A DNA stretch of 10,549 nucleotides from Nitrospira sp. UBA6909 (GTDB taxonomy: Bacteria > Nitrospirota > Nitrospiria > Nitrospirales > Nitrospiraceae), in NCBI GenBank assembly GCA_002451055.1, contig DKBD01000007.1, positions 1-10,549 of the forward strand, in the 5' to 3' direction. A program made the position numbers and the translations under genes. The stretch's first letter is position 1; every line of letters begins with the position of its first letter. Positions 1 to 6,377 of the stretch are shown here, piece after piece. Below the pieces are notes generated by a model, which made no database searches, had not been told where the DNA came from, and was given only the letters and a program-made list of their open reading frames with translations.

Positions 1-2
1 CA

Positions 3-314
3 CTATTTGGTGGTCGGCTCAGTAGCAGCTTCTCGAAGCAGTGGTCGGATAGTCTTATTGTCCAGGCCCACGAGTATTCCTTCGGTGAGAAAGCTGGTCT
101 CGATCAGAGCAATCGCATCCTGCGGTGATAATCGATGGGGCGGCGGGAGTCTGGTGAGCACGGCGTACGCTTCTATCAGGGTTGGCGCGGCGATGACCAG
201 AGGTTCCCGCACCGCAAGCCGGCGCTCCATCTCCCTAACGGCCCGTTCATGGTACTCATGCCAGCTGCACACCGTGGCAACCATGACGCTGGTGTCGGGG
301 AGAAAACTACCCAT
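3..314 (-). CDS. VapC-like PIN-domain toxin, C-terminally truncated
   Basis: The protein is 103 residues and begins MGSFLPDTSVMVA, the first strand of a PIN domain with the first metal-binding Asp (D7). The second acidic residue is in LIEAYAVL (E48). PIN toxins of VapBC modules are Mg-dependent ribonucleases that cut tRNA or rRNA. It starts 6 bp after the antitoxin stop, the usual toxin position. Family members usually run about 125-140 residues and carry two further Asp residues in a GGxxxDAxI-type segment. Here the frame stops with TAG straight after ATEPTTK, just where that segment should begin. The gene is therefore probably inactive: frameshifted or truncated. In another frame the last bases read caa ata gtg (Q-I-V), which would suit the missing motif, but the window ends there. 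Family call fairly sure; loss of function inferred. Confidence 0.72.
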   Translation of the reverse strand: MGSFLPDTSVMVATVCSWHEYHERAVREMERRLAVREPLVIAAPTLIEAYAVLTRLPPPHRLSPQDAIALIETSFLTEGILVGLDNKTIRPLLREAATEPTTK

Positions 315-320
315 ATGGTG

Positions 321-581
321 CTAGGTGGCTGGTCTGTTTCGGCGAAGCTGTCGGCGCGTCCGCTCAACCGTCTCGCTCGTGAGTTCCTCGATCGGGTGAT
401 CTGGTATCGCGACAAAGAACCGACCGCGTTTCTTAAGTTTGACGGGAAGCGGTGCCGGCTCGATTTCAATCAGTCCCTGCCGCCATCGAATCTCCAGCTC
501 GGTACCCGGCCGTAACCCTGCTTCACGCTGTAGTTCCTTGGGAATCACCAAACGACCGGCAGAATCTATGGCTGATTTCAT
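321..581 (-). CDS. AbrB/MazE-type antitoxin (VapB-like)
   Basis: An 86-residue protein with a SpoVT/AbrB swapped-hairpin DNA-binding domain at residues 1-43: the signature runs from D6-S-A-G-R-L-V-I-P-K to L-R-P-G-T-E-L-E-I, then G-L-I-E-I-E-P. In toxin-antitoxin modules this domain binds the operon's own promoter, and the C-terminal tail (about residues 44-86, rich in Arg and Glu here) wraps and blocks the toxin. The downstream gene is a PIN toxin fragment, so this is the antitoxin half of a VapBC-type module with an AbrB-fold antitoxin. ATG at 581 is the start that keeps the whole domain; no strong ribosome binding site precedes it. With the toxin apparently truncated, the antitoxin may persist as a solo regulator. 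Family call is secure; regulation is inferred from the family. Confidence 0.85.
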   Translation of the reverse strand: MKSAIDSAGRLVIPKELQREAGLRPGTELEIRWRQGLIEIEPAPLPVKLKKRGRFFVAIPDHPIEELTSETVERTRRQLRRNRPAT

Positions 582-780
582 GGCATGAACGATACCATTA
601 CGTTCCCCATTCTACAAACATGAGCTTGGGGGCTGGATAAACCCTTATCCCGAATTCCCGGGACATGATGAGGCTGGGAGCCTATGGCACGAACGGGATA
701 AAGAGCCGATAGCGAAAAGCCTATGGCTTAGGATGAAGAGACCTTGAGCTGGTTACTCTTTCCCGTGCCAGACGCTCACA
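582..780. other. Intergenic spacer with small repeats between cytochrome operon and TA module
   Basis: No credible gene is seen. The spacer holds AGCCTATGGC twice as a direct repeat (679-688 and 718-727), each copy a near-palindrome. TTATCCCG (645-652) is repeated inverted as CGGGATAA (694-701). A compact hairpin GGATAA-ACCC-TTATCC spans 635-650. On the minus strand AAGCC-ATA-GGCTT followed by two more T (715-729) could act as a weak terminator after the last cytochrome gene. A -10-like TAGAAT (minus strand, 609-614) lies upstream of the antitoxin but has no convincing -35. These elements may be operators of the antitoxin, which is an inference. Confidence 0.4.
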
Positions 781-2025
781 CTATTTATTGACCAGCACAT
801 TCTCCGTCCGCCGGACGATTTCGATTGGCTGGAAGGCAGGGTCTTGCGAACCCTTGGATGACTCGGCTTCGACCCGTTCGAGGAATGAAGCTGGACCGGT
901 GATGGAACCGTAGTTGAGGACGGCTTCGACATCGAAGGTTTTAGTGTCCTTCGGTGTCGGAAAGGAGAAGGTTTCGACTCGCGTTTCTTCAGGCTTCAGC
1001 ACGGTATCATCCACTACTTTCACCGCTTCAAAATCAAAGACCGTTTTCTGGCCTTTGGCGTCAGCATAGGTGCGGCCATAAATCCGGCTGTCAGCAAAGA
1101 CCGTCTTGAGATTCTTGCCTTTCACTTCGAGGTTCAAGACGACCGTGGCCCAGGCCGGATGGGTGGCGGGCAGATTGTGCGGCACTAGGCTTTGGACCTT
1201 TACGGTGACGGTGGTCTTGTCTCCCTCGACCTTCGTCTGCACATCCAACTTTGCCGCTTCCTGGCGTAGCGTGCCGATGCGACCAGGAAACGTGTGGTTG
1301 GCGACCTTGCGCTTCTTCTCTCCGTTGGCCGACTCCCCGACCTGTTCGGGCATGTGGCACTGTTGGCATTCTTTGCCGGACTTCACGGCCTGGCTCCGGT
1401 CCCAGTTGCCCAGCAAATCGTTGGCCTTGCCAAGATTCGCCGCGGACGGTACCGATTGGTGACAGTTCAGGCAGAGATCGGACTTGTGAAAGAGATCCGA
1501 CTCCATCGATTGGTGAGCCAGGTTTTGGACGGCATCCTTGTAGGGGCCATAGAGGATCTTGGTGCCGATCTCATATTTCGGTTCCGGCGGGTGTTTCGCC
1601 CGATCCACCTGTTTGATCAAATGACATTGCGAACAGGCGACACCGTCCAGCGATGGATCGCCGGACCTAGCTTGCTCGACAAACAGTTGCACATGCTCTG
1701 GGAACTCACGTACTTGAGGCGCATGGCATCGGAAACAGACCGCTTGGTCTTTACCGCCCGGTGATTTGAGAAAGGCATCGAGCGACGCGCGGAAAGCCGC
1801 AGAATGGATGGACTTGGACAACGGCGATGTTTCCCATTCCTCGAACACTCGCTCGTGGCAGCGCTTGCACTTGTTGGAGTGGGGAAAGGCCTTTTCAATC
1901 AGCGCTTGCGTCTTGGTGTCCTGGGCAAAGGCGTCGGGCATCCAACCGGCAAAGAGACAAGCCCAGCCCGTAAATGCTGCCAGGAATCCCATCACCGTGC
2001 AGTTGGATCGCAATCGAAGTTCCAC
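781..2025 (-). CDS. Pentahaem c-type cytochrome, c554-like (paralogue B)
   Basis: A 414-residue exported protein. Residues 1-34 form a signal peptide with a likely cut after A-F-A, before Q35. Five CxxCH haem c sites lie at residues 53-57, 97-101, 131-135, 185-189 and 220-224. Extra His residues shared with the neighbouring paralogue (H111, H171, H244, H283) are candidate distal haem ligands. After about residue 265 comes a beta-rich domain with PHNLPATHP, which resembles the GHxFPTG segment of multihaem cytochromes with a c554-type haem domain. The expected role is electron transfer in the periplasm; the partner is unknown. The GTG start at 2025 is 8 bp after the preceding stop, and its ribosome site TAAGG overlaps that stop codon, which suggests translational coupling. 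ATG at 1992 is a weaker alternative. Family secure, exact function unknown. Confidence 0.85.
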   Translation of the reverse strand: MELRLRSNCTVMGFLAAFTGWACLFAGWMPDAFAQDTKTQALIEKAFPHSNKCKRCHERVFEEWETSPLSKSIHSAAFRASLDAFLKSPGGKDQAVCFRCHAPQVREFPEHVQLFVEQARSGDPSLDGVACSQCHLIKQVDRAKHPPEPKYEIGTKILYGPYKDAVQNLAHQSMESDLFHKSDLCLNCHQSVPSAANLGKANDLLGNWDRSQAVKSGKECQQCHMPEQVGESANGEKKRKVANHTFPGRIGTLRQEAAKLDVQTKVEGDKTTVTVKVQSLVPHNLPATHPAWATVVLNLEVKGKNLKTVFADSRIYGRTYADAKGQKTVFDFEAVKVVDDTVLKPEETRVETFSFPTPKDTKTFDVEAVLNYGSITGPASFLERVEAESSKGSQDPAFQPIEIVRRTENVLVNK

Positions 2026-2033
2026 TCTTGGCC

Positions 2034-3323
2034 TTACAAGGATTTCGCGCGGTACGTCAGCATGCGCGGTCTCGTGTATTCGTGAATGATCTGCTTCGCC
2101 TCATCCCGCTCCTTGTCGCTCCCCAACGTGGCCAGATACTTGTCCGCCAACGTCGAATCGGGGACCGGAATGAGCGCATACGTGAGCACCGCTTCCATCG
2201 TTGCAGCCGTCGTTCCGTCCGGCAGCGCCAAGGCAAACGGAACCTTCCTCGTGTTCCCTCCTTTGATAAAGGGATCTGGGATCGGCCCACGGAGAACCTT
2301 ATCGTACGGCAATCCAAACTGCTTTGTCTCTTCCGCAAGCAGCCGCCCCTGCGCGTCTTTCGCCGTCAGGGTCAGGAAGAACTGCTTCAGCACCGGGTCG
2401 CCGTCAGGGAAACTGTGCGGCAGGCTCCCGATCTTCACCAGCACGACTCCCTCAAGAGTGCCGGCCGTTTTTTTGACGTCGATATCGAGGCGCGGCGTCC
2501 ATTCGGCTTGGAGATTGCGATTTCTCAGCAACGTGCCGGCTCCAACAACTCCACGAAACCAATGGCGTCCGATGGACCTTGTCATGACTCCCCGCCTCGA
2601 TGTCGAACTGCCGGTCGAGGGCTCCATGTGGCAATCCTGACAAACCGTGCCCGCCAGAATTTCTCCCGGCAGATCCTTCCGTGTCACATCCTTCACCTTG
2701 TCAAAATGGCAGGAGGCGCAAAACGCGGCTTCGCGATACAACGTGGACTGCACAGCCTGATGCACGAGATTTTCTTCAGGATCGGCGAACGGGCCATAGA
2801 ACGTCGCCTCCGGTTTCAGCTGAAAGGTCGGCGGTGAACTGGCCCTCTGCTCCACGGCATGAATCACGTGACAGGAGGCACAGCCGATCCCTTCGATCTG
2901 AGGTTTGCCGGCCAAGATCTGTTCCATGATCTTCTCGACATGCTGCGGAAATACGGTCGTGGAGGGGGCATGGCACGAGAGACACCGGCCTTGCTCTTCC
3001 ACGGTCGGGTTTGTCTGCCTCCAGAGACCTAAGACCGTCCGAAAGACCGGCGACTCCAGCGAAGTGCCGTGCAACAGGGCCGCATCGACTCGTCCGAACG
3101 TTTTCAAATCGGGGGTTTGTTCCCTGGCCCCTTTCCATTCCTCATAGTGCCGCTCATGACATTGTTTGCAGTCTTCAGATCGGATGAAGACTTTTTCAAT
3201 TTCGGCCACCCAATCGGGCGCCGCCTGATCGTCAGGCTTCTGCGCCATCACCTCATCATCAAACAGGCCCTGAATGCCGGTGAGCAAGAGAAGAGCGACC
3301 ACATATTGTGCGAGTCTCAACAC
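2034..3323 (-). CDS. Pentahaem c-type cytochrome, c554-like (paralogue A)
   Basis: With GTG at 3323 the protein is 429 residues. The frame stays open to 3353, and positions below count from there. The signal peptide is M-L-R-L-A-Q-Y-V-V-A-L-L-L-L-T-G, ending near V-M-A-Q. Five CxxCH motifs lie at 62-66, 124-128, 158-162, 212-216 and 238-242, spaced as in the next gene. Shared blocks include CHERxxEEW, CHAP, YGPF/Y and CHM. Candidate distal His ligands are H138, H198, H264 and H313. The C-terminal beta domain has PHSFPDGDP, close to the GHxFPTG segment of c554-type cytochromes. It is likely a periplasmic electron carrier working with its paralogue. The start at 3323 was chosen because AAGGAG sits 8 bases upstream and the longer starts (3350, 3353) lie inside a tandem repeat. 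Family secure, partner unknown. Confidence 0.85.
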   Translation of the reverse strand: MLRLAQYVVALLLLTGIQGLFDDEVMAQKPDDQAAPDWVAEIEKVFIRSEDCKQCHERHYEEWKGAREQTPDLKTFGRVDAALLHGTSLESPVFRTVLGLWRQTNPTVEEQGRCLSCHAPSTTVFPQHVEKIMEQILAGKPQIEGIGCASCHVIHAVEQRASSPPTFQLKPEATFYGPFADPEENLVHQAVQSTLYREAAFCASCHFDKVKDVTRKDLPGEILAGTVCQDCHMEPSTGSSTSRRGVMTRSIGRHWFRGVVGAGTLLRNRNLQAEWTPRLDIDVKKTAGTLEGVVLVKIGSLPHSFPDGDPVLKQFFLTLTAKDAQGRLLAEETKQFGLPYDKVLRGPIPDPFIKGGNTRKVPFALALPDGTTAATMEAVLTYALIPVPDSTLADKYLATLGSDKERDEAKQIIHEYTRPRMLTYRAKSL

Positions 3324-3331
3324 GCTCCGTA

Positions 3332-3337
3332 CTCCTT
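3332..3337 (-). promoter_or_regulatory. Ribosome binding site AAGGAG for pentahaem cytochrome A
   Basis: AAGGAG on the minus strand is followed by 8 bases and GTG at 3321-3323. The longer in-frame starts, GTG 3353 and ATG 3350, have no comparable site and lie in the heptamer tract. The short start also yields a clean signal peptide. Confidence 0.65.
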
Positions 3338-3340
3338 CTC

Positions 3341-3410
3341 CCTTACTCATCACTCTTCACTTCTAGCTCTCCACTCCTCACTCTTCACCCCTTACCCCTC
3401 ACGCCTCACC
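3341..3410. repeat. Ten tandem degenerate heptamers (consensus CYTCACY)
   Basis: Read on the plus strand in strict 7-base steps the tract is ccttact, catcact, cttcact, tctagct, ctccact, cctcact, cttcacc, ccttacc, cctcacg, cctcacc. On the coding (minus) strand this is a purine-rich GTGARGR-like run filling the gap between the PDZ gene and cytochrome A. It is strand-biased, with almost no G on the plus strand. The phase is exact over 70 bases although single units vary, pointing to an old tandem expansion. Heptamer tandem repeats are known in other bacteria, for example the STRR sequences of heterocystous cyanobacteria. The role here is unknown; it would be transcribed as part of the operon leader of the cytochromes. 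Confidence 0.85.
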
Positions 3411-3418
3411 AGCTTTTA

Positions 3419-3856
3419 CTAGTCCCTCTTGCACCCGACGAAATGAAAGTTAACGCCCCAGGAGACCAATTCGCCCGGTTCGGCCGGCTCATAGGTACCG
3501 ACGGTGAAATTGCATCCGCTCATGGCCTTCTTAAGGGCCAGCCCGAATTCCGTCATGTTCCGGATTTCCTGCTTGTCGATTTCCTTAATCACCGAACGGA
3601 CCTTGATGCCCGCAGTATCCGCCCGTGAATTGCCGATCACTTCAAAGACCGCCACGCCCTGAGGCCGTTGGAGTTTCAGTTCCTGTTGAATTTCTTCGTC
3701 CACGGCACCGACGACGATCCCGAATTCCTCCCCCAGCCGAGCCGCTTCCTCCTCCGTCATAGCATTAGGCTGTGGCGAAGCCTGCGCACAGACGGTCTCA
3801 GCGGCCAGCAGGCCACTCAACAGAAACAACGTCCATCCGAAAGCCGTCTTCTTCAT
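3419..3856 (-). CDS. Small exported PDZ-domain protein
   Basis: A 145-residue protein with a signal peptide (residues 1 to about 25, M-K-K-T then a hydrophobic stretch, likely cut near V-C-A-Q). A single PDZ domain spans about residues 45-122: GVAVFEVIGNSRADTAGIK is the typical carboxylate-binding loop region and G-I-K-V-R-S-V-I-K-E-I-D the following strand. There is no protease domain, so it is likely a periplasmic binding or scaffold protein that grips a partner's C-terminus. Mature-region cysteines C115 and C142 could form a disulfide. The start lies 7 bp after the haem-b protein's stop and the gene precedes the two cytochromes, so a role in assembling or holding those redox proteins is plausible. 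The ribosome site is weak. Domain call good; function inferred from context. Confidence 0.8.
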   Translation of the reverse strand: MKKTAFGWTLFLLSGLLAAETVCAQASPQPNAMTEEEAARLGEEFGIVVGAVDEEIQQELKLQRPQGVAVFEVIGNSRADTAGIKVRSVIKEIDKQEIRNMTEFGLALKKAMSGCNFTVGTYEPAEPGELVSWGVNFHFVGCKRD

Positions 3857-3863
3857 TCGTCAT

Positions 3864-4685
3864 TCATCTGAATACCGGATCGATATCCAACTGAAACCAG
3901 GGAGCCACGGCCTTCTGGCCGTTGCGCTCTTTATTTTCCCCGTTCCAAACGGCGAAGGACACGGTCTGTACACGACCCGGGATGAGCTTCGCCTCATTCT
4001 CTTGCTCTTCACTCGCGAGAGGTCGGCGCATGACCACGTGCCACACGCCGTCCTTCCACAACGCTTTGCCCTGCACACGCCCCTGTTTGTCCTTCGTCGT
4101 CAAGGTACTGAATCCGCCGCCGATCAAGTCTTCCACCGACGAGATCCGGCGCGGGATGACCTCGAACGTTCGCACCCCGCCTTCTTTCTTCTCTGCCGCC
4201 CGCGCGGCCCGCCGATCGATGTCGCTTTGCCAATCCGCCTTCCAATGCCAGATATTGATGTAGTGGTCCAATTGCCCCATGCAGAAAAAGGCGGGCGCTT
4301 CGCCGAGTGGGAGGCCGATCGCCACCCCGTCCCGGAACGTCCCCGGCGTCAGCCGGTCGTTCTTGGTATTGTCCTGCCACTCGAGAAGAAACGCGATCTC
4401 GGTCCCGTTATGAAGAGAACGCACCGCCAAAGCCCGCGCGGTCGGTTCAGGCCAAACCGGGCGCGTAATGACCTGGCCGCTCAACGGAATCGTCATGGGC
4501 GAAATGTTGCTCCATGCGGGGTCATTCGGCGCTTGAGGAAGATCGCCTTCGACTAGATGGGACCGGATGGTCATTCCTTCGGAACTGACGAGAGGAATTC
4601 CCAATCCGCCAAGGACACTGGCTGCCAGAACAAGACAGGACAGACATACGAACAGGAAGGAACGGGACCGAAAGAAGTTTATCAT
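3864..4685 (-). CDS. Exported haem-b protein of the EB_dh family (NxrC/EbdC/DdhC-like gamma subunit)
   Basis: With ATG at 4685 the protein has 273 residues. It begins with a basic N-terminus and hydrophobic segment (about residues 5-31), a signal peptide or anchor. The rest matches the ethylbenzene-dehydrogenase haem-binding fold: FLLEWQDNTKND, R-D-G-V-A-I, F-F-C-M-G-Q followed by N-I-W-H-W-K, and a C-terminal FAVWNGENKERNGQKAV. In EbdC one haem b is held by a Met and a Lys; M136 and K258 here are the likely equivalents. Such gamma subunits pass electrons to or from the Mo-FeS core of type II DMSO-reductase-family enzymes, including proposed NxrC of Nitrospira. No alpha or beta subunit is in the window. 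An alternative GTG start at 4769 overlaps the NHL stop (GTGA) but adds a 28-residue polar extension before the signal. Neither start has a clear ribosome site. Confidence 0.8.
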   Translation of the reverse strand: MINFFRSRSFLFVCLSCLVLAASVLGGLGIPLVSSEGMTIRSHLVEGDLPQAPNDPAWSNISPMTIPLSGQVITRPVWPEPTARALAVRSLHNGTEIAFLLEWQDNTKNDRLTPGTFRDGVAIGLPLGEAPAFFCMGQLDHYINIWHWKADWQSDIDRRAARAAEKKEGGVRTFEVIPRRISSVEDLIGGGFSTLTTKDKQGRVQGKALWKDGVWHVVMRRPLASEEQENEAKLIPGRVQTVSFAVWNGENKERNGQKAVAPWFQLDIDPVFR

Positions 4686-4765
4686 TCGCACCACGCAGGG
4701 CTTGGAAGAACCGGAGAACACATGATGCAGCCATGCTTGGCCGAGCCTGCAATCAGACTCGGGAG

Positions 4766-6028
4766 TCACGCAGGCTGGTGGAGATTGAGTCGGCGTATCT
4801 TATTTTCTCCCCGTTCGCAGATATAGAGGCGGCCTTGTGAGTCCAGCGCCAGGCCAACCGGGGCGTTCACCACCGCCTCGACCCCCAGAAGACCATCCCC
4901 GTGCTTGAGCAAACCGGCCGACTCCTTCGCTACGAAGCGCGCCGCACCGCAACCGCCCATATTATGGTCATCATAGCCACTGTCGCCATTGCCCGCCACC
5001 GTCGTGATGATGCCGGTGACAGCCTCCACTTTCCGCACTCGGTGATTCATCGTATCGGAGATGTAGAGATTGTTCTCGCGGTCGAACACCACAGCTTCCG
5101 GCGCATGCAACATGGCTTTGACAGCCGGTTTTCCGTCTCCATCATAGCCGTACCGGCAGACGCCCGCGACGGTGGAGATCAGCCCAGTCTGCCGGTTGAT
5201 CTTTCGCACTCGGTTGCTGCCTTTATCGACGAAATGCACATGCCCCTGCTGATCCACGGCCAAACCGACGATGTCATAGAGACGCGCCTCCATGGCGGGC
5301 CGCCCATCGTCAAGGTAGAGTGACATATCCAACCCATCAGAGCAAACCGGCATGAGCCATCCCTGCTCGTCACTGAAATCGATGCCGATGGCATCACCGG
5401 ACAGCACCACAAGATTCCTGGCAACCAGCGGTTGCTCACGGGCCTCATCCTCTTCCGTCCACGTTCCGGCAATGGTCGTGACCATCCCGGTCTTGGGGTC
5501 ATATCGCCTCACCTTGTGAGCTTGAGTATCAGCGATATACAGCGCGTCGTCCTGATCAAACGCAATTGCGGCAGGCCATGTCAGATTCACCTCCAACGCC
5601 GGGCCGTCTCCGTTGAAGCCATGCTGCCCTGTGCCAACGACGGTCGTGATGATACCGGTATCGCGATCGACTTTGCGGATTCGGTTGCTGCCCGAATCGC
5701 AAATGTACAAGTTGTTCTGGGAATCAAACGCCACGTCCAGCGGCAAATACAGACCGGCCTCCCCGCAGGGGCCGTCGTCTCCGCAATAGCAGGTTTCGCC
5801 GATCCCGGAGAAATTGTGGAGGGTGCCTGTTTGAAAATTGATTCGGCGGACGCGATCAGAGCCGGACTCCGCGAAGTAGAGCCACTGTTCGTCGTTGTCC
5901 AGCGTGGCATGATGAGGAAGTGGAATCCCGGCCTTCACCGCCAGTTTCCCGTCGCCGGTGCTGCGAGCCTTCCCGTTTCCGGCAAATGTTTCGATGAAAC
6001 CGCCCGTCGTCCGCACTACTGTATCCAT
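4766..6028 (-). CDS. NHL-repeat beta-propeller protein, no signal peptide
   Basis: A 420-residue protein made of six NHL units, each with a motif of the form YI-x-D-x-x-x-N/H-R/K-V/I-R-K followed by a TG turn and a T-V-A-G-type strand. The motifs fall at about residues 51-68, 108-125, 164-181, 265-282, 322-339 and 402-415. Six blades would close a propeller, a fold used for binding partners. An insertion between blades 3 and 4 (about residues 192-245) and a cysteine cluster C-Y-C-G-D-D-G-P-C (80-88) are unusual. No signal sequence is visible, so it is predicted cytoplasmic, although it sits between tatA and an exported protein. ATG at 6028 is preferred because GGAGG lies 8 bases upstream; a GTG at 6049 would add seven residues. 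Substrate or partner unknown. Confidence 0.85.
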   Translation of the reverse strand: MDTVVRTTGGFIETFAGNGKARSTGDGKLAVKAGIPLPHHATLDNDEQWLYFAESGSDRVRRINFQTGTLHNFSGIGETCYCGDDGPCGEAGLYLPLDVAFDSQNNLYICDSGSNRIRKVDRDTGIITTVVGTGQHGFNGDGPALEVNLTWPAAIAFDQDDALYIADTQAHKVRRYDPKTGMVTTIAGTWTEEDEAREQPLVARNLVVLSGDAIGIDFSDEQGWLMPVCSDGLDMSLYLDDGRPAMEARLYDIVGLAVDQQGHVHFVDKGSNRVRKINRQTGLISTVAGVCRYGYDGDGKPAVKAMLHAPEAVVFDRENNLYISDTMNHRVRKVEAVTGIITTVAGNGDSGYDDHNMGGCGAARFVAKESAGLLKHGDGLLGVEAVVNAPVGLALDSQGRLYICERGENKIRRLNLHQPA

Positions 6029-6036
6029 TGACGTTG

Positions 6037-6041
6037 CCTCC
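6037..6041 (-). promoter_or_regulatory. Ribosome binding site GGAGG for the NHL gene
   Basis: GGAGG on the minus strand lies 8 bases before ATG at 6026-6028. It favours this start over GTG at 6047-6049, which is upstream of the site. Confidence 0.65.
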
Positions 6042-6073
6042 GCCTCCACGGTTGAGATCCCTGAATAACCGGC

Positions 6074-6352
6074 TTAGGCGCGCGGAGTCGGTTGCGCTGC
6101 AGCCGGCGCCTGATTGATCACCGCAGTCTGTGTCGGCGCTCCGGCTGCGGCTTGGGGAGGCGCAGACACAGACTGTTGCGCCCCAGCTTGCGCTTCGGCT
6201 TCGATCGCCTCCGCCTCGTGCACGGACTTCTTGAATCCTTTAATCGCCTTACCCAACCCTTCTCCCAATTGCGGCAACTTCCCCGCGCCGAAAATAATCA
6301 GCACGATCACCAGAATCAGGATCAGCTCCGTAAATCCAAGACTCCCAAACAT
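6074..6352 (-). CDS. tatA: TatA/E twin-arginine translocase subunit
   Basis: A 92-residue protein with one N-terminal membrane helix (about residues 8-22, [14 protein letters not shown]), the hinge G-A-G-K-L-P, an amphipathic helix [14 protein letters not shown] and an acidic stretch. The tail (about residues 57-92) is Ala/Pro/Gln-rich and of low complexity. TatA multimers form the pore that moves folded proteins, such as Mo- and FeS-enzymes, across the inner membrane with TatBC. No tatB or tatC is nearby. The ATG at 6352 has AAGGAG 6 bases upstream, so upstream extension of the frame is not coding. It lies 25 bp after the TPR gene and 45 bp before the NHL gene. Location next to a gamma-type subunit of a usually Tat-exported enzyme class is suggestive. 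TatA and TatE are not distinguishable here. Confidence 0.92.
   Translation of the reverse strand: MFGSLGFTELILILVIVLIIFGAGKLPQLGEGLGKAIKGFKKSVHEAEAIEAEAQAGAQQSVSAPPQAAAGAPTQTAVINQAPAAAQPTPRA
6124..6175. repeat. Long inverted repeat inside the tatA tail
   Basis: CAGTCTGTGTC (6124-6134) is matched by its perfect reverse complement GACACAGACTG (6165-6175). After one mismatch, GCGC (6136-6139) pairs with GCGC (6160-6163), giving 15 of 16 paired positions round a 20-base loop. It lies in the codons of the low-complexity C-terminal tail of TatA, near the 3' end of the gene. In the operon mRNA it would form a stable hairpin and could affect decay or read-through between tatA and the NHL gene, which is an inference. 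Confidence 0.7.
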
Positions 6353-6358
6353 GGCACG

Positions 6359-6364
6359 CTCCTT
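6359..6364 (-). promoter_or_regulatory. Ribosome binding site AAGGAG for tatA
   Basis: AAGGAG on the minus strand is 6 bases before ATG at 6350-6352. It fixes the tatA start and rules out the 52-residue upstream extension of the open frame, which overlaps the TPR gene. Confidence 0.75.
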
Positions 6365-6377
6365 CGTAAAGGGTGGA

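Noticed and set aside
1974..2837. A plus-strand open frame of 287 codons opposite the cytochromes
   Set aside because: It spans the junction of two cytochrome genes with secure CxxCH motifs and is Arg-rich without any domain pattern.
3341..3410. The heptamer tract as a CRISPR array
   Set aside because: Units are 7 bases with no spacers, unlike repeats of about 25-40 bases separated by unique spacers; no cas gene is present.
3864..4685. Naming the haem-b protein nxrC outright
   Set aside because: The fold and likely ligands fit, but EbdC, DdhC, SerC and ClrC type subunits share them, and no alpha or beta subunit is in the window to decide.
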